From: Tepidamorphus gemmatus
GTDB lineage: Bacteria; Pseudomonadota; Alphaproteobacteria; Rhizobiales; Tepidamorphaceae
Direction of reading: 5' to 3'
Assembly: GCF_004346195.1 (NCBI RefSeq)
Contig: NZ_SMAK01000007.1
Location: 124,001 to 188,000 of the forward strand
Length of the DNA stretch: 64,000 nt
Part shown: positions 55,566 to 64,000 of the stretch, one piece after another
Layout of the letters: the number at the start of each line of letters is the position of its first letter
Position numbering within the stretch: the first letter of the stretch is position 1
Position numbers and translations under genes: made by a program
The notes under the pieces: generated by a model
The model's database searches: none
What the model was told of the DNA's origin: nothing
The model's input: only the letters and a program-made list of their open reading frames with translations

Positions 55566-57476
55566 ATGTCGATGATCGGCCGACCGGCCGCACTGGCCGT
55601 CGTTCTGGCGGTAAGCCTGGCGGCGGGACCCGCCCAGTCCCTCGAATTCCAGGAAACCGAAACGCTGTCGCGCACCCACGATGCGGCCAGCCTGCCGCCG
55701 GTCGCCGAAAGGCTGCCGAAGGAACCGCTGGTGGTGGACCTCGAGTCGCGGGGACGAACGGCAGGTCGGCACGGCGGCGACATCAATACGCTGATCGGCA
55801 GGGCCCGCGACGCCCGGCTGATCAATGTGTGGGGCTATGCGCGGCTCGTCGGCTACGACGAGAACCTCAACCTCGTCCCCGACATCCTGCGCGCAATCGA
55901 GGTCGAGGGAGACCGGGTGTTCACGCTGCACCTGCGCGAGGGCCACAAATGGTCCGACGGCCATCCCTTCACCTCCGAGGACATCCGCTACTGGTGGGAG
56001 GATGTCGTCGGCGAGCCGTCGCTGACGCCATCCGGACCGGCGCCGTTCATGCTCGCGGACGGCCGGCCGCCGGTGTTCGAGGTGATCGACGAGACGACCG
56101 TCCGGTTCACCTGGGACAGCCCGAATCCGCTGTTCCTGCCAAGCCTCGCGGCGGCCCGCGATCCGTTCATCTACCGTCCGGCGCACTACCTGAAGCAGTT
56201 CCACATCAAGTACGGCGACAAGGATGCGATCGAGCGGCAGGTGAAGGAGGCGCGCGCCTCGAGCTGGGCGTCGCTGCACAACGCCAAGGACGACATGTAC
56301 AATGCCGAGAACCTCGACCTGCCCAGCCTGCAGCCCTGGGTGATCCGCTCGACCGGCGGCGGCCAGCGCTTCGAGATGGTCCGCAACCCCTATTACCATC
56401 GGGTCGACCCCGACGGGCGGCAGCTTCCCTATGTAGACCGCGTGATCATGTCGCTCGCCGACGGACGCCTGATCCCGACCAAGACGCAGGCCGGCGAGGC
56501 CGACCTGCAGGCGCGCGGTCTCTCGCTGGCCGACGTCACCGTGCTCAAGCGCGGCGAGGCGACCCAGAACTACCGCACCCTGCTGTGGGCGAATGGCAAC
56601 GCCGCGCAGGTCGCGCTCTACCCCAACCTGACCACCAGGGATCCGGTGTGGCGGCAGCTGTTGCGCGACACCCGGTTCCGCCACGCACTGTCGCTTGGCA
56701 TCGACCGCGAGATGATCAACCGGGCGATCTATCTCGGACTCGGCAAGCCCGGCAACAATACGGTCCAGCCGCAAAGCCCCCTGTTCAAGGAAGCCTATCG
56801 CACCCAATGGGCGGGCTTCGACACGGCCGAGGCGAACCGTCTGCTCGACGAGATCGGTCTGACCGAGCGGCGCGCGGATGGGATCCGGCTGCTCCCGGAC
56901 GGTCGGCCGCTCGAGATCATCGTCGAGACGGCCGGCGAAAGCGCCGAGCAGCTCGACGTGCTGGCACTGGTGGCGGAAACCTGGAAGGAGATCGGCGTCG
57001 CGCTGTTCGCCAAGGCCTCGCAGCGCGACGTGCTGTTCAACCGTGCCCTGTCGGGCGATCTGGTGATGGGCGTGTGGTCGGGCTGGGACAATGGCATCGC
57101 CACGGCCGACATGCCCCCCGACGAACTCGCGCCGGTCCACGGCGACTCCTCGCTGCTGTGGCCGGCCTGGGGCGACTACTGGGAGAGCCACCAGGCCTCC
57201 GGCGAGCCGGTCGACTACGCGCCGGCGCAGGAACTGCTCGACCTCTATATCGCCTGGCTCGGCTCCGCCTCGTCGCAGGAGCGCGCGCGGATCTGGGACC
57301 GGATGCTGGCGATCCATGCCGACGAGACGCTGATCATCGGCATCGTCTCCGGCGTCCGCCAGCCGGTCGTCGCCAAGACCAAGCTGAAGAACGTTCCTGC
57401 CAAGGCCTTCTACGGCTGGGACCCCGGGGCGCAGTTCGGGATCTGGCGGATGGACGAATTCTGGATCGACGGCTGA
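55566..57476 (+). CDS. ABC transporter substrate-binding protein, large SBP_bac_5 type
   Basis: A 636-residue periplasmic protein with a Sec signal (AALAVVLAVSLAAGPAQS, cleaved about residue 26). The SBP family 5 fold is marked by LREGHKWSDGHPFTSEDIRYWWEDV and the C-terminal FGIWRMDEFW. At 636 residues it is longer than peptide binders such as DppA (about 535), and resembles oligosaccharide-linked members such as AgpA. It follows the ATPase gene by 16 bp. The ligand is not known. Confidence 0.9.
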   Translation: MSMIGRPAALAVVLAVSLAAGPAQSLEFQETETLSRTHDAASLPPVAERLPKEPLVVDLESRGRTAGRHGGDINTLIGRARDARLINVWGYARLVGYDENLNLVPDILRAIEVEGDRVFTLHLREGHKWSDGHPFTSEDIRYWWEDVVGEPSLTPSGPAPFMLADGRPPVFEVIDETTVRFTWDSPNPLFLPSLAAARDPFIYRPAHYLKQFHIKYGDKDAIERQVKEARASSWASLHNAKDDMYNAENLDLPSLQPWVIRSTGGGQRFEMVRNPYYHRVDPDGRQLPYVDRVIMSLADGRLIPTKTQAGEADLQARGLSLADVTVLKRGEATQNYRTLLWANGNAAQVALYPNLTTRDPVWRQLLRDTRFRHALSLGIDREMINRAIYLGLGKPGNNTVQPQSPLFKEAYRTQWAGFDTAEANRLLDEIGLTERRADGIRLLPDGRPLEIIVETAGESAEQLDVLALVAETWKEIGVALFAKASQRDVLFNRALSGDLVMGVWSGWDNGIATADMPPDELAPVHGDSSLLWPAWGDYWESHQASGEPVDYAPAQELLDLYIAWLGSASSQERARIWDRMLAIHADETLIIGIVSGVRQPVVAKTKLKNVPAKAFYGWDPGAQFGIWRMDEFWIDG

Positions 57477-57488
57477 CCGGGACCGCAG

Positions 57489-58517
57489 ATGCTGCTGTAT
57501 ACCCTGCGCCGCCTGGCCGGCATGGTACCTACGCTGCTGGTGATCAGCCTGATCGTGTTCTTCGTGATCGAGCTGCCGCCGGGCGACTACCTGTCGAACC
57601 AGATCGCCCAGTTGCGGGCGCAGGGCGAGGCGTCGAGCGTCGCGCGTCTCGAATTCCTGCGAACCGAGTTCGCGCTCGATGAACCGTTCTGGAAGCGGTA
57701 TCTGATCTGGATCGGTCTGTGGCAGGGCCCGCACGGCTTCTCCGGCCTCTTGCAGGGCAACTGGGGCTGGTCATTCGAGTTCAACAAGCCGGTCGAGCAG
57801 GTGGTCGGGCCGACCCTGCTGCTGACCGTCATCCTGAACTTCGCCACAGTGCTGTTCGTCTACGTGGTTTCCTTTCCGATCGGTATCTATTCGGCGACGC
57901 GGCAGTACAGCTGGGGCGACTACGGCTTCACCTTGCTCGGCTATCTCGGGCTCGCGACGCCGAACTTCCTGCTGGCGCTGATCTTGATGTACCTGGCCAA
58001 TGCCTGGTTCGGCCTCACCGTCGGCGGACTGATGGCGCCCGAATATGTCGACAAGCCCTGGACGCTCGACAAGGTCCGGTCGGTGATGGCGCATCTTGTC
58101 ATCCCGGTCATCGTCATCGGCACCTCCGGCACTGCCGGCATGATCCGCCGGCTGAGGGCCAACCTGCTCGACGAACTGCACAAGCAGTACGTCACCACGG
58201 CCCGCGCCAAGGGGCTCGGCGAGACCCGGCTTCTGGTGAAGTATCCGCTCAGGATGGCGCTCAATCCGTTCATCGCCGACATCGGCAACATCATCCCCTC
58301 GCTGGTGTCGGGATCGGTGATCGTCTCGGTGGTCCTGAACCTGCCGACGGTCGGGCCAATCCTCCTGACCGCGCTGCAGAGCCAGGACCAGTTCCTGGCC
58401 GGCTTCATCATCCTGTTCGTGGCGATCCTGACGCTGGTCGGCATGCTGATCTCCGACCTGCTGCTGGCCGTCGTCGATCCGCGCATCCGGCTCGGGGCGG
58501 AGGCCGGTCGCACATGA
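57489..58517 (+). CDS. ABC transporter permease (DppB/OppB type)
   Basis: A 342-residue inner-membrane permease with six helices. The N-terminal YTLRRLAGMVPTLLVISLIVF is the classic DppB start, and the coupling helix motif ARAKGLGETRLLVKYPLRMAL contacts the ATPases. An extra loop near residues 160-190 (AYGFT-type region, LMAPEYVDKPWTLDKV) is longer than in peptide systems. Its TGA overlaps the ATG of the next permease. It lies 12 bp after the binding-protein gene. Confidence 0.93.
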   Translation: MLLYTLRRLAGMVPTLLVISLIVFFVIELPPGDYLSNQIAQLRAQGEASSVARLEFLRTEFALDEPFWKRYLIWIGLWQGPHGFSGLLQGNWGWSFEFNKPVEQVVGPTLLLTVILNFATVLFVYVVSFPIGIYSATRQYSWGDYGFTLLGYLGLATPNFLLALILMYLANAWFGLTVGGLMAPEYVDKPWTLDKVRSVMAHLVIPVIVIGTSGTAGMIRRLRANLLDELHKQYVTTARAKGLGETRLLVKYPLRMALNPFIADIGNIIPSLVSGSVIVSVVLNLPTVGPILLTALQSQDQFLAGFIILFVAILTLVGMLISDLLLAVVDPRIRLGAEAGRT

Positions 58518-59680
58518 CGATGGAAACCGTGGGTCCGAATCATCGCGTCGACCGCGCCCCGTTCGATCCCTCCGGCCCCGAGATCGTCGATGCCGACCGC
58601 GAGCGCTACTATCAGGCCTCGCAGTGGCGGATCGTCTGGTGGAAGTTCCGCCGGCACAGGCTGGCGGTCTGGGCCGGCGTCGTGCTGATCGTGTTCTACC
58701 TCGCCGTGCCCTTCGCCGAGATCATCGCGCCCTATGCCGCCAACGCGCGCAGCAACGACCATCTCTACGCCCCGCCGCAGGCGGTCCGGCTGTTCCACGA
58801 GGGGCGTTTCGTCGGCCCGTTCGTCTACGGTCTCAACGCCGAGATCAATCTCGAAACGATGGCCTGGGAATATGTCGCCGACACCGATGACGTGCAGCCG
58901 ATCCGCTTCCTCTGCCTCGGCGAGTCCTACAGTTTCTGGGGGCTGATCCCCGGCCGCTTCCATCTGTTCTGCCCGGCCGAAGGCGGCACGCTGTTCCTGC
59001 TCGGCACCGACCGTCTCGGCCGCGACCTGTTCTCCGGCCTCGTCTACGGGGCGCGGCTGTCGCTCACCATCGGCATCGTCGGGGTCGCCATCTCGATCAC
59101 GCTCGGTATGTTCTTCGGCGGCATCGCCGGCTATTTCGGCGGCATCGTCGATGCCGCCGTCAACCGGCTGATCGAGGTACTGCGCTGTCTGCCGGAACTG
59201 CCGCTGTGGATGGCGTTGTCGGCGGCACTGCCGGTGACGTGGAGCCCGGTGTGGATCTATTTCGGCATCACCATCATCCTCGGGCTGCTCGACTGGCCGG
59301 GTCTCGCACGCGCGGTGCGTGCCAAGCTCCTGTCGCTCAGGGAGGAGGATTACGCGCGCGCGGCGGTGCTGATGGGGGCGGGGCCGAAGCGGATCATCGG
59401 CAAACATCTGCTGCCGGGCTTCACCAGCCATCTGGTGGCGAGCGCGACGCTGGCCATCCCGAACATGATCCTCGGCGAGACGGCGTTGTCCTTCCTCGAT
59501 CTCGGTCTGCGCCGGCCGGCGGTCAGCTGGGGCGTGCTGCTCAACGAGGCGCAGAGCATTACCGTCGTCACCGTCTATCCCTGGCTGATGGCGCCTGTGG
59601 TCCCGGTGATCATCGTGGTGCTCGCCTTCAACTTCCTCGGGGACGGCTTGCGCGACGCGGCAGATCCGTACAAGACGTGA
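58514..59680 (+). CDS. ABC transporter permease (DppC/OppC type) with long N-terminal loop
   Basis: A 388-residue permease. A cytoplasmic N-terminus (QWRIVWWKFRRHRLAVWAG before TM1) is followed by an unusually long periplasmic segment of about 100 residues (LYAPPQAVRLFHEG to RFHLFCPAEGG), then GTDRLGRDLFSGLVYGARLSL and five more helices. The coupling motif AAVLMGAGPKRIIGKHLLPG and the end FLGDGLRDAADPYK are standard. The long loop is a feature of AgpC-like permeases rather than peptide ones. It overlaps the preceding gene by ATGA. Confidence 0.92.
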   Translation: MTMETVGPNHRVDRAPFDPSGPEIVDADRERYYQASQWRIVWWKFRRHRLAVWAGVVLIVFYLAVPFAEIIAPYAANARSNDHLYAPPQAVRLFHEGRFVGPFVYGLNAEINLETMAWEYVADTDDVQPIRFLCLGESYSFWGLIPGRFHLFCPAEGGTLFLLGTDRLGRDLFSGLVYGARLSLTIGIVGVAISITLGMFFGGIAGYFGGIVDAAVNRLIEVLRCLPELPLWMALSAALPVTWSPVWIYFGITIILGLLDWPGLARAVRAKLLSLREEDYARAAVLMGAGPKRIIGKHLLPGFTSHLVASATLAIPNMILGETALSFLDLGLRRPAVSWGVLLNEAQSITVVTVYPWLMAPVVPVIIVVLAFNFLGDGLRDAADPYKT

Positions 59681-60312
59681 GCGAAGGCGCCGCCCCGGCG
59701 CTTGCGACGAGGATGATTGATATGCCGAACGCCGCCACGGGCAGGGAGTGGGACGAGGAGTATCGCGGCGGCCGCTGGGGCTTCCTGCTCGACGTGAAGG
59801 AAGTGGCCCGCACCGGCGCGATCGCGGGTTGGCTGAAGGCGACAGGCACGGGTGAGCGCGTGCTCGACATCGGCTGCGGCGAGGGCGTGCTGTTCGGCCA
59901 TCTCGACCGCGGCGCACTTGCCAGCTATGTCGGCGTCGACATTTCCGCAGAGGCGCTGGCGCGCGCCAGGGTCGATCGGTCCGTGGCGCGGCTGGTCGAG
60001 GCCGACCTGCAGGGCTTCGAACCTGATCCGGGCGAGACCTTCACCGCCGTGGTCTTCAACGAGGTGCTGCATTTTGCCGACGATCCCGGCGCCGAGCTTT
60101 CCCGCGCCGCGCGATGGCTCGCGCCCGGCGGCGTGATCGCGGTGTCGATGTATGCGCCGTGGAAGGAGACCGGCGGCGGCTACGCCAAGGTGACCGCCAT
60201 GGAGGCGGCCTGTGTAGGTCGGGAGTGGACGGTGCTCGATGCGCTCGAACTCGTCAGCCAGGCCAAGGATGTGCGCTGGCGCCTCAGGCTGATCCGGCCG
60301 GCAGACGCATAG
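59677..60312 (+). CDS. Class I SAM-dependent methyltransferase
   Basis: A 211-residue cytoplasmic protein with REWDEEYRGGRWGFL at the start, motif I VLDIGCGEGVLFGHLDRG, motif II YVGVDISAEALARA and ALASYVG. Motif post-II VVFNEVLHFADDP and APGGVIAVSMY complete the fold. The substrate is unknown. A GTG overlapping the permease TGA gives coupling; ATGs at 59713 and 59722 are alternatives. Its link to the importer suggests it acts on the imported compound, but this is only positional. Confidence 0.8.
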   Translation: MSEGAAPALATRMIDMPNAATGREWDEEYRGGRWGFLLDVKEVARTGAIAGWLKATGTGERVLDIGCGEGVLFGHLDRGALASYVGVDISAEALARARVDRSVARLVEADLQGFEPDPGETFTAVVFNEVLHFADDPGAELSRAARWLAPGGVIAVSMYAPWKETGGGYAKVTAMEAACVGREWTVLDALELVSQAKDVRWRLRLIRPADA

Positions 60313-60584
60313 AGCCGGTCCCGGAGATCCGGAGCCGATGCTCCGTCGGGCGAAGCGCGACAACAGGCGGGCGGAGCGGGCTGTAGATTCCGTGGCCCGA
60401 CGAACCGGTGCGGCCACGCCGCCCCGCGGCTCCACGCCCGCATCATCAAGGCCAGGCGCCTCGGTGCGGCGAGCCGGGATCGGGACGCGTCCACGCGCGC
60501 CCAGCCTTGCTGCTCCTGCCGCTATGCTCTAGGTAGGGCCGCGCCCCGGATGGCGTTTCCCGTACCACATCAGAGCGTTCCGAC

Positions 60585-62090
60585 ATGGCCAGGACCGACA
60601 GGCTGAAGGCGCGGCTGCCGCGCGGCTTCCAGGATCTCGACGCAGCCACCCTGCGCGCCCAGCGCCGCATGCTCGCGACGATCCGCGAGGTGTTCGAGCG
60701 CTACGGCTTTGATCCGCTCGAGACGCCGGCGATCGAATACACCGACGCATTGGGGAAATTCCTGCCCGACCAGGACCGGCCGAACGAGGGCGTGTTCTCG
60801 TTCCAGGACGACGACGAAGAGTGGCTGAGCCTGCGCTACGACCTCACCGCGCCGCTCGCGCGGCATGTGGCGGAAAACTATGACCGCCTGCCCAAGCCCT
60901 ACCGTACCTACCGCGCCGGCTACGTGTTCCGCAACGAGAAGCCCGGGCCGGGACGGTTCCGCCAGTTCATGCAGTTCGACGCCGACACGGTGGGAAGTCC
61001 CGGTGTCGCGGCCGATGCCGAAGCCTGCATGATGGCGGCGGACGTGATGGAAGCCCTGGGCATCAAGCGCGGCGACTATTTGGTGCGGGTCAACAACCGC
61101 AAGGTCCTCGACGGGGTGATGGAAGCGATCGGGCTTGGCGGAGAGCAGAATGCCGGCCGGCGACTGATGGTGCTGCGGGCGATCGACAAGCTGGATCGAC
61201 TGGGGCAGGACGGCGTCACCCTGCTGCTTGGTCCGGGGCGGAAGGACGAGAGCGGTGACTTCACCAAGGGTGCCGGGCTCAACGACGACCAGATCACGAC
61301 CGTGATCAACATCATCGGCGATCCCGCAACGCCGCGTTCCAGCGTCCAAGGCGATTCCGACATCGTCACCATTCACAACATGATGGCGCAGCTCGGCGGC
61401 TCTGCGACCGGACTGGAGGGCGCGCGTGAACTGCAAGAGATCAGCGCATTCATCGAAGCTGCCGGTTACGCCGATCGTGTCAAGATCGACCCCTCCGTCG
61501 TGCGCGGCCTGGAATACTACACCGGGCCGGTCTACGAGGTCGAACTCACCTTCGAGACCGTCAACGAGAAGGGCGAGAAGGCCCGCTTCGGCTCGGTCGC
61601 CGGCGGCGGGCGCTATGACGGGCTGGTCGAGCGGTTCCGGGGCGAGAAAGTGCCGGCGACCGGCTTCTCGATCGGGGTGAGCCGTCTGTTCGCGGCGCTC
61701 AATGCGCTCGGGCGGATCGAGACCGGCGGCGATCTCGGCCCGGTCGTGGTGCTGGTCGACAGGGACGAGGCGAGTATCGCCAACGCCCAGAAGATGGTCG
61801 CCGAGCTGCGCGGCGCCGGCATCCGCTCCGAGATGTATCTCGGAGGCTCGCGCAGTTTCGGCCCGCAGATGAAATATGCCGACCGCCGCAACAGTCCCTG
61901 TGTCGTCATCCAGGGCGAGGACGAGCGGGCGCGCGGCGTCGTGCAGGTCAAGGATCTGATCGAGGGCGCCCGCCTGTCTGAGGCGATCGAAAGCCGCGAG
62001 GAATGGCGCGCGGCAAGGCCCGCACAGGTCGAGGTCGCGCGCGGCGATCTCGTGGCGACGGTGCGCGCCATCCTGTCGCGGCACGGGTAG
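60585..62090 (+). CDS. hisS: Histidyl-tRNA synthetase
   Basis: A 501-residue class II synthetase. Motif 1 and 2 regions appear as [20 protein letters not shown] and [20 protein letters not shown]. The histidine loops show as [17 protein letters not shown] and [12 protein letters not shown], and the anticodon domain is at the C-terminus. The [21 protein letters not shown] form is that of the divergent alphaproteobacterial HisRS, which recognises tRNA-His lacking the extra G-1. The 272 bp upstream holds no gene. Confidence 0.94.
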   Translation: MARTDRLKARLPRGFQDLDAATLRAQRRMLATIREVFERYGFDPLETPAIEYTDALGKFLPDQDRPNEGVFSFQDDDEEWLSLRYDLTAPLARHVAENYDRLPKPYRTYRAGYVFRNEKPGPGRFRQFMQFDADTVGSPGVAADAEACMMAADVMEALGIKRGDYLVRVNNRKVLDGVMEAIGLGGEQNAGRRLMVLRAIDKLDRLGQDGVTLLLGPGRKDESGDFTKGAGLNDDQITTVINIIGDPATPRSSVQGDSDIVTIHNMMAQLGGSATGLEGARELQEISAFIEAAGYADRVKIDPSVVRGLEYYTGPVYEVELTFETVNEKGEKARFGSVAGGGRYDGLVERFRGEKVPATGFSIGVSRLFAALNALGRIETGGDLGPVVVLVDRDEASIANAQKMVAELRGAGIRSEMYLGGSRSFGPQMKYADRRNSPCVVIQGEDERARGVVQVKDLIEGARLSEAIESREEWRAARPAQVEVARGDLVATVRAILSRHG

Positions 62091-62225
62091 AGCGATCCTG
62101 ACCGGATGGGGTGTGCGGCGCGCCCGCCGGTGGCTTGCGACAGCCGCATCGGGGCACCTCGATGCCGGGAGTGACGACCGTCCACCCGATCAGGTCGCGT
62201 GCCCGAGATCAGGAGCGAGAGAAGA

Positions 62226-62302
<77 letters not shown>

Positions 62303-62501
62303 TTCGCCTGAAATCGCGCGGACCATAGCGGATCGGCGCGGGGCGGGCAATCGGGCAGAAGCGATGAGGGACACGGCACGCGGCGCCTCGGACGAGGTTT
62401 CAGGCTCGAATCCTGTCGCATCCGCCTCGGGTGGCGAATGTCCCACCGAATGGTGTCGGTGGCGAGGATGGTCGCGGCGCTGTGCGGCATTGCCGGGTTA
62501 A

Positions 62502-62885
62502 TCAGCGCGCCACGGCGGGCAGGCTGGCGACGGGATCATCGCTGACGCTGGCGACGCATTCGAGCTTCATGGAGCGGGTGCGCTGGACGGCCCATGCGTC
62601 ATTCCGTCGGAGCAGCCGAGCCGCGACGCGGCGGACGATGACATCATCATTCGCGGGCATCGTCGTTCGGCAGCGGCAGCTTCTGGCGTCTCCCGGGCCC
62701 AGGCGGAGGCGAAGAAGGCCGAGACGAGGCAGCCGCCGCGGCATATCTTCAGGTAGGTGGCGGAGTAGGTGGCGGAGATCCAGATATCGGGCCAGTCGCC
62801 CTCGATCGGCCGCTCGAGGACAGTCTTCACCTTGCCGTCGATCTCTTCGCACAGCAGAGACACCTGGGTCCTGGAGATGCCGCTC
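62502..62885 (-). mobile_element. IS256 (Mutator)-type transposase remnant with internal deletion
   Basis: The 5' part (from 62885) reads GISRTQVSLLCEEIDGKVK then ERPIEGDWPDIWISATY, the central signature region of IS256-family transposases. The 3' part, ending at the stop at 62502, reads RRNDAWAVQRTRSMKLE then SDDPVASLPAVAR in another frame, which is the extreme C-terminus of the same family. The catalytic core between them (normally well over 100 residues) is missing and the N-terminus is absent. The element is dead. No intact terminal inverted repeats were found. Confidence 0.75.
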
Positions 62886-62918
62886 CCCGGAGCCACGCGC
62901 GCTCGACGCCACGGCATC

Positions 62919-63902
62919 TCACGGCACGAGCACGGCCGCGCCGGTCAAGGCCCCGTCGCGAAGCCGTGCCAGGGCCTCGTTCGCCCGTTCGAGGGGGACG
63001 ACCTCGATGCTGGTTTCGATGGGCATCTCGGCGGCGACGCGCAGGAAGCTCTCGCCGTCGGCGCGCGTCAGGTTGGCAACCGAGCGCACGACGCGCTCGC
63101 CCCACAGGATCGCGTAGGGAAAGGAAGGGATGTCGCTCATGTGAATGCCGGCGCAGACGACCGTGCCGCCCTTTCGCACCGACCGAAGCGCGGCGGGAAC
63201 CAGCGGCCCCGCCGGCGCGAAGATGATCGCCGCATCGAGCGGTTCGGGCGGGGTCTCGTCCGACCCCCCTGCCCATCCGGCACCGAGGCTGCGCGCGAAA
63301 TCCTGCGCCGCGGTGTCTCCCGGCCGCGTGAAGGCGAAGACCGTCTGGCCCTGATGGCGGGCGACCTGCGCCATGATGTGGGCGGCGGCGCCGAAGCCGT
63401 AGATGCCGATCGTCTCCGCTTCGCCGACCATGCGGTGGGCCCGGTGGCCGATCAGGCCGGCGCAGAGCAGCGGCGCAGCATGCAGGTCGTCAAAGGACGG
63501 CGGCAGCGCAAAGCAGTAGCGCGCCTGCGCGACAGTATACTCCGCATAGCCTCCGTCGATCTGCCAGCCGGTGAAGCGGGCGGTATCGCACAGGTTCTCC
63601 CGCCCGGACCGGCAGTAGCGGCAGGCGCCGCAGGTCGCGCCGAGCCAGGGGATGCCGACGCGATCGCCTTCCTTCAGGCCGGCGATGCCGGGGCCGGTCG
63701 CGGCGACATGGCCGACGATCTCGTGGCCAGGAACGATCGGAAACCGGGTATCGGGAAGTTCCCCGTCGACCAGGTGCAGGTCGGTGCGGCAAACGCCGCA
63801 GGCGGCGATCCGCACCAGGACCTGCCCCTCGCCCGGAGCGGGAACCGCCCGCTCGCGCAGGACGAGCGGGGCGCGCGCAGCCTCAAGCACCATCGCCCGC
63901 AT
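62919..63902 (-). CDS. Zinc-dependent alcohol dehydrogenase
   Basis: A 327-residue MDR enzyme. The catalytic zinc site uses Cys in AACGVCRTDLHLVDG and GHEIVGHV; the structural zinc site has four Cys in CGACRYCRSGRENLC. The NAD fold is reduced to IGIYGFGAAAHIMAQVA. It belongs to the AdhA/AdhP-like group that oxidises primary alcohols. The start MRAMVLEAARAPLVLRE fits the family. Its end abuts the IS256 remnant, 33 bp away, so insertion probably occurred just downstream of the gene without damaging it. Confidence 0.9.
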   Translation of the reverse strand: MRAMVLEAARAPLVLRERAVPAPGEGQVLVRIAACGVCRTDLHLVDGELPDTRFPIVPGHEIVGHVAATGPGIAGLKEGDRVGIPWLGATCGACRYCRSGRENLCDTARFTGWQIDGGYAEYTVAQARYCFALPPSFDDLHAAPLLCAGLIGHRAHRMVGEAETIGIYGFGAAAHIMAQVARHQGQTVFAFTRPGDTAAQDFARSLGAGWAGGSDETPPEPLDAAIIFAPAGPLVPAALRSVRKGGTVVCAGIHMSDIPSFPYAILWGERVVRSVANLTRADGESFLRVAAEMPIETSIEVVPLERANEALARLRDGALTGAAVLVP

Positions 63903-64000
63903 GGCAGCCGCTCACCGCACCGCGCGCATGCGCACGCCGACATCGCTCCGATGACGGGGCTCTCCGATCGGGCGACCGACGAGCGGCCCCGGGCGGAACA

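Noticed and set aside
63536-63545. GTATACTC resembling a NadQ half-site
   Set aside because: It lies inside the alcohol dehydrogenase gene and has no second arm.
63951-64000. Possible start of another plus-strand gene at the window end
   Set aside because: Only sixteen codons are visible, without a ribosome site or recognisable sequence.

Overview
The window is GC-rich (roughly two thirds G+C) chromosomal DNA of an alphaproteobacterium, most probably of the Hyphomicrobiales (Rhizobiales). The evidence is the gene set: a NadQ-type NAD regulator with nadABC, a fused indolepyruvate oxidoreductase, an alphaproteobacterial-type HisS, a RibB with a dead RibA-like tail, and an ECF sigma factor paired with a zinc-binding ChrR anti-sigma factor. 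I cannot name the genus. Coding density is high and translational overlaps (ATGA/GTGA) are common. There is no prophage, CRISPR array or intact insertion sequence.

Layout. 1-7.5 kb: the end of iorB; a tyrosine phosphatase-nadQ pair; a MarR regulator beside a PaaI-type thioesterase; an acrylyl-CoA reductase-like enzyme; and an MFS transporter divergent from a 2-keto-4-pentenoate hydratase-like gene. 7.5-13 kb: a secreted GH16 enzyme, nadABC and an isochorismatase-fold hydrolase. 13-19 kb: a response regulator, a four-PAS hybrid kinase and an MscS channel. 19-29 kb: tRNA-Pro, an Lrp regulator divergent from alanine dehydrogenase, a frameshifted DUF3574 gene, an amidase, an omega-aminotransferase with a Tat-type phosphoesterase, a lipoprotein divergent from pdxH, and an SDR. 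29-39.7 kb: housekeeping genes (ribB, aroC, fabI, xseB, tsaC) with acyl-CoA and quinone oxidoreductase genes. 40-42.5 kb: a DUF2207-LemA pair. 43-51 kb: rpoE-chrR with an SDR and an NTF2-like gene, a SulP transporter with its XRE regulator, and an amine oxidase-DUF1365-cyclopropane synthase operon. 51-60 kb: a nucleotide-sugar epimerase/dehydrogenase pair divergent from a complete Opp-type ABC importer. 60-64 kb: hisS, tRNA-Arg, an internally deleted IS256-type transposase and a zinc alcohol dehydrogenase.

Three regulatory circuits can be read from the DNA. (1) Two matching promoters, TGATCC-N16-CGTATC, stand before rpoE-chrR and before the amine oxidase-DUF1365-CFA operon. They tie an oxidative-stress sigma factor to a fatty-acid modification pathway of the type linked to singlet oxygen and furan fatty acids in Rhodobacter. 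(2) Two related inverted repeats upstream of nadA are probable NadQ operators, with a terminator-like hairpin and a T6 run between them. (3) A GATGCATATGCATC-type palindrome lies between the MFS and hydratase genes, and a close variant overlaps a well-formed promoter that would give marR a leaderless mRNA, which suggests one MarR regulon.

Signs of decay and mobility are minor: the DUF3574 gene with three frame changes, a headless DUF1344 fragment, the IS256 remnant, and a roughly 100-bp repeat present twice in opposite orientation.
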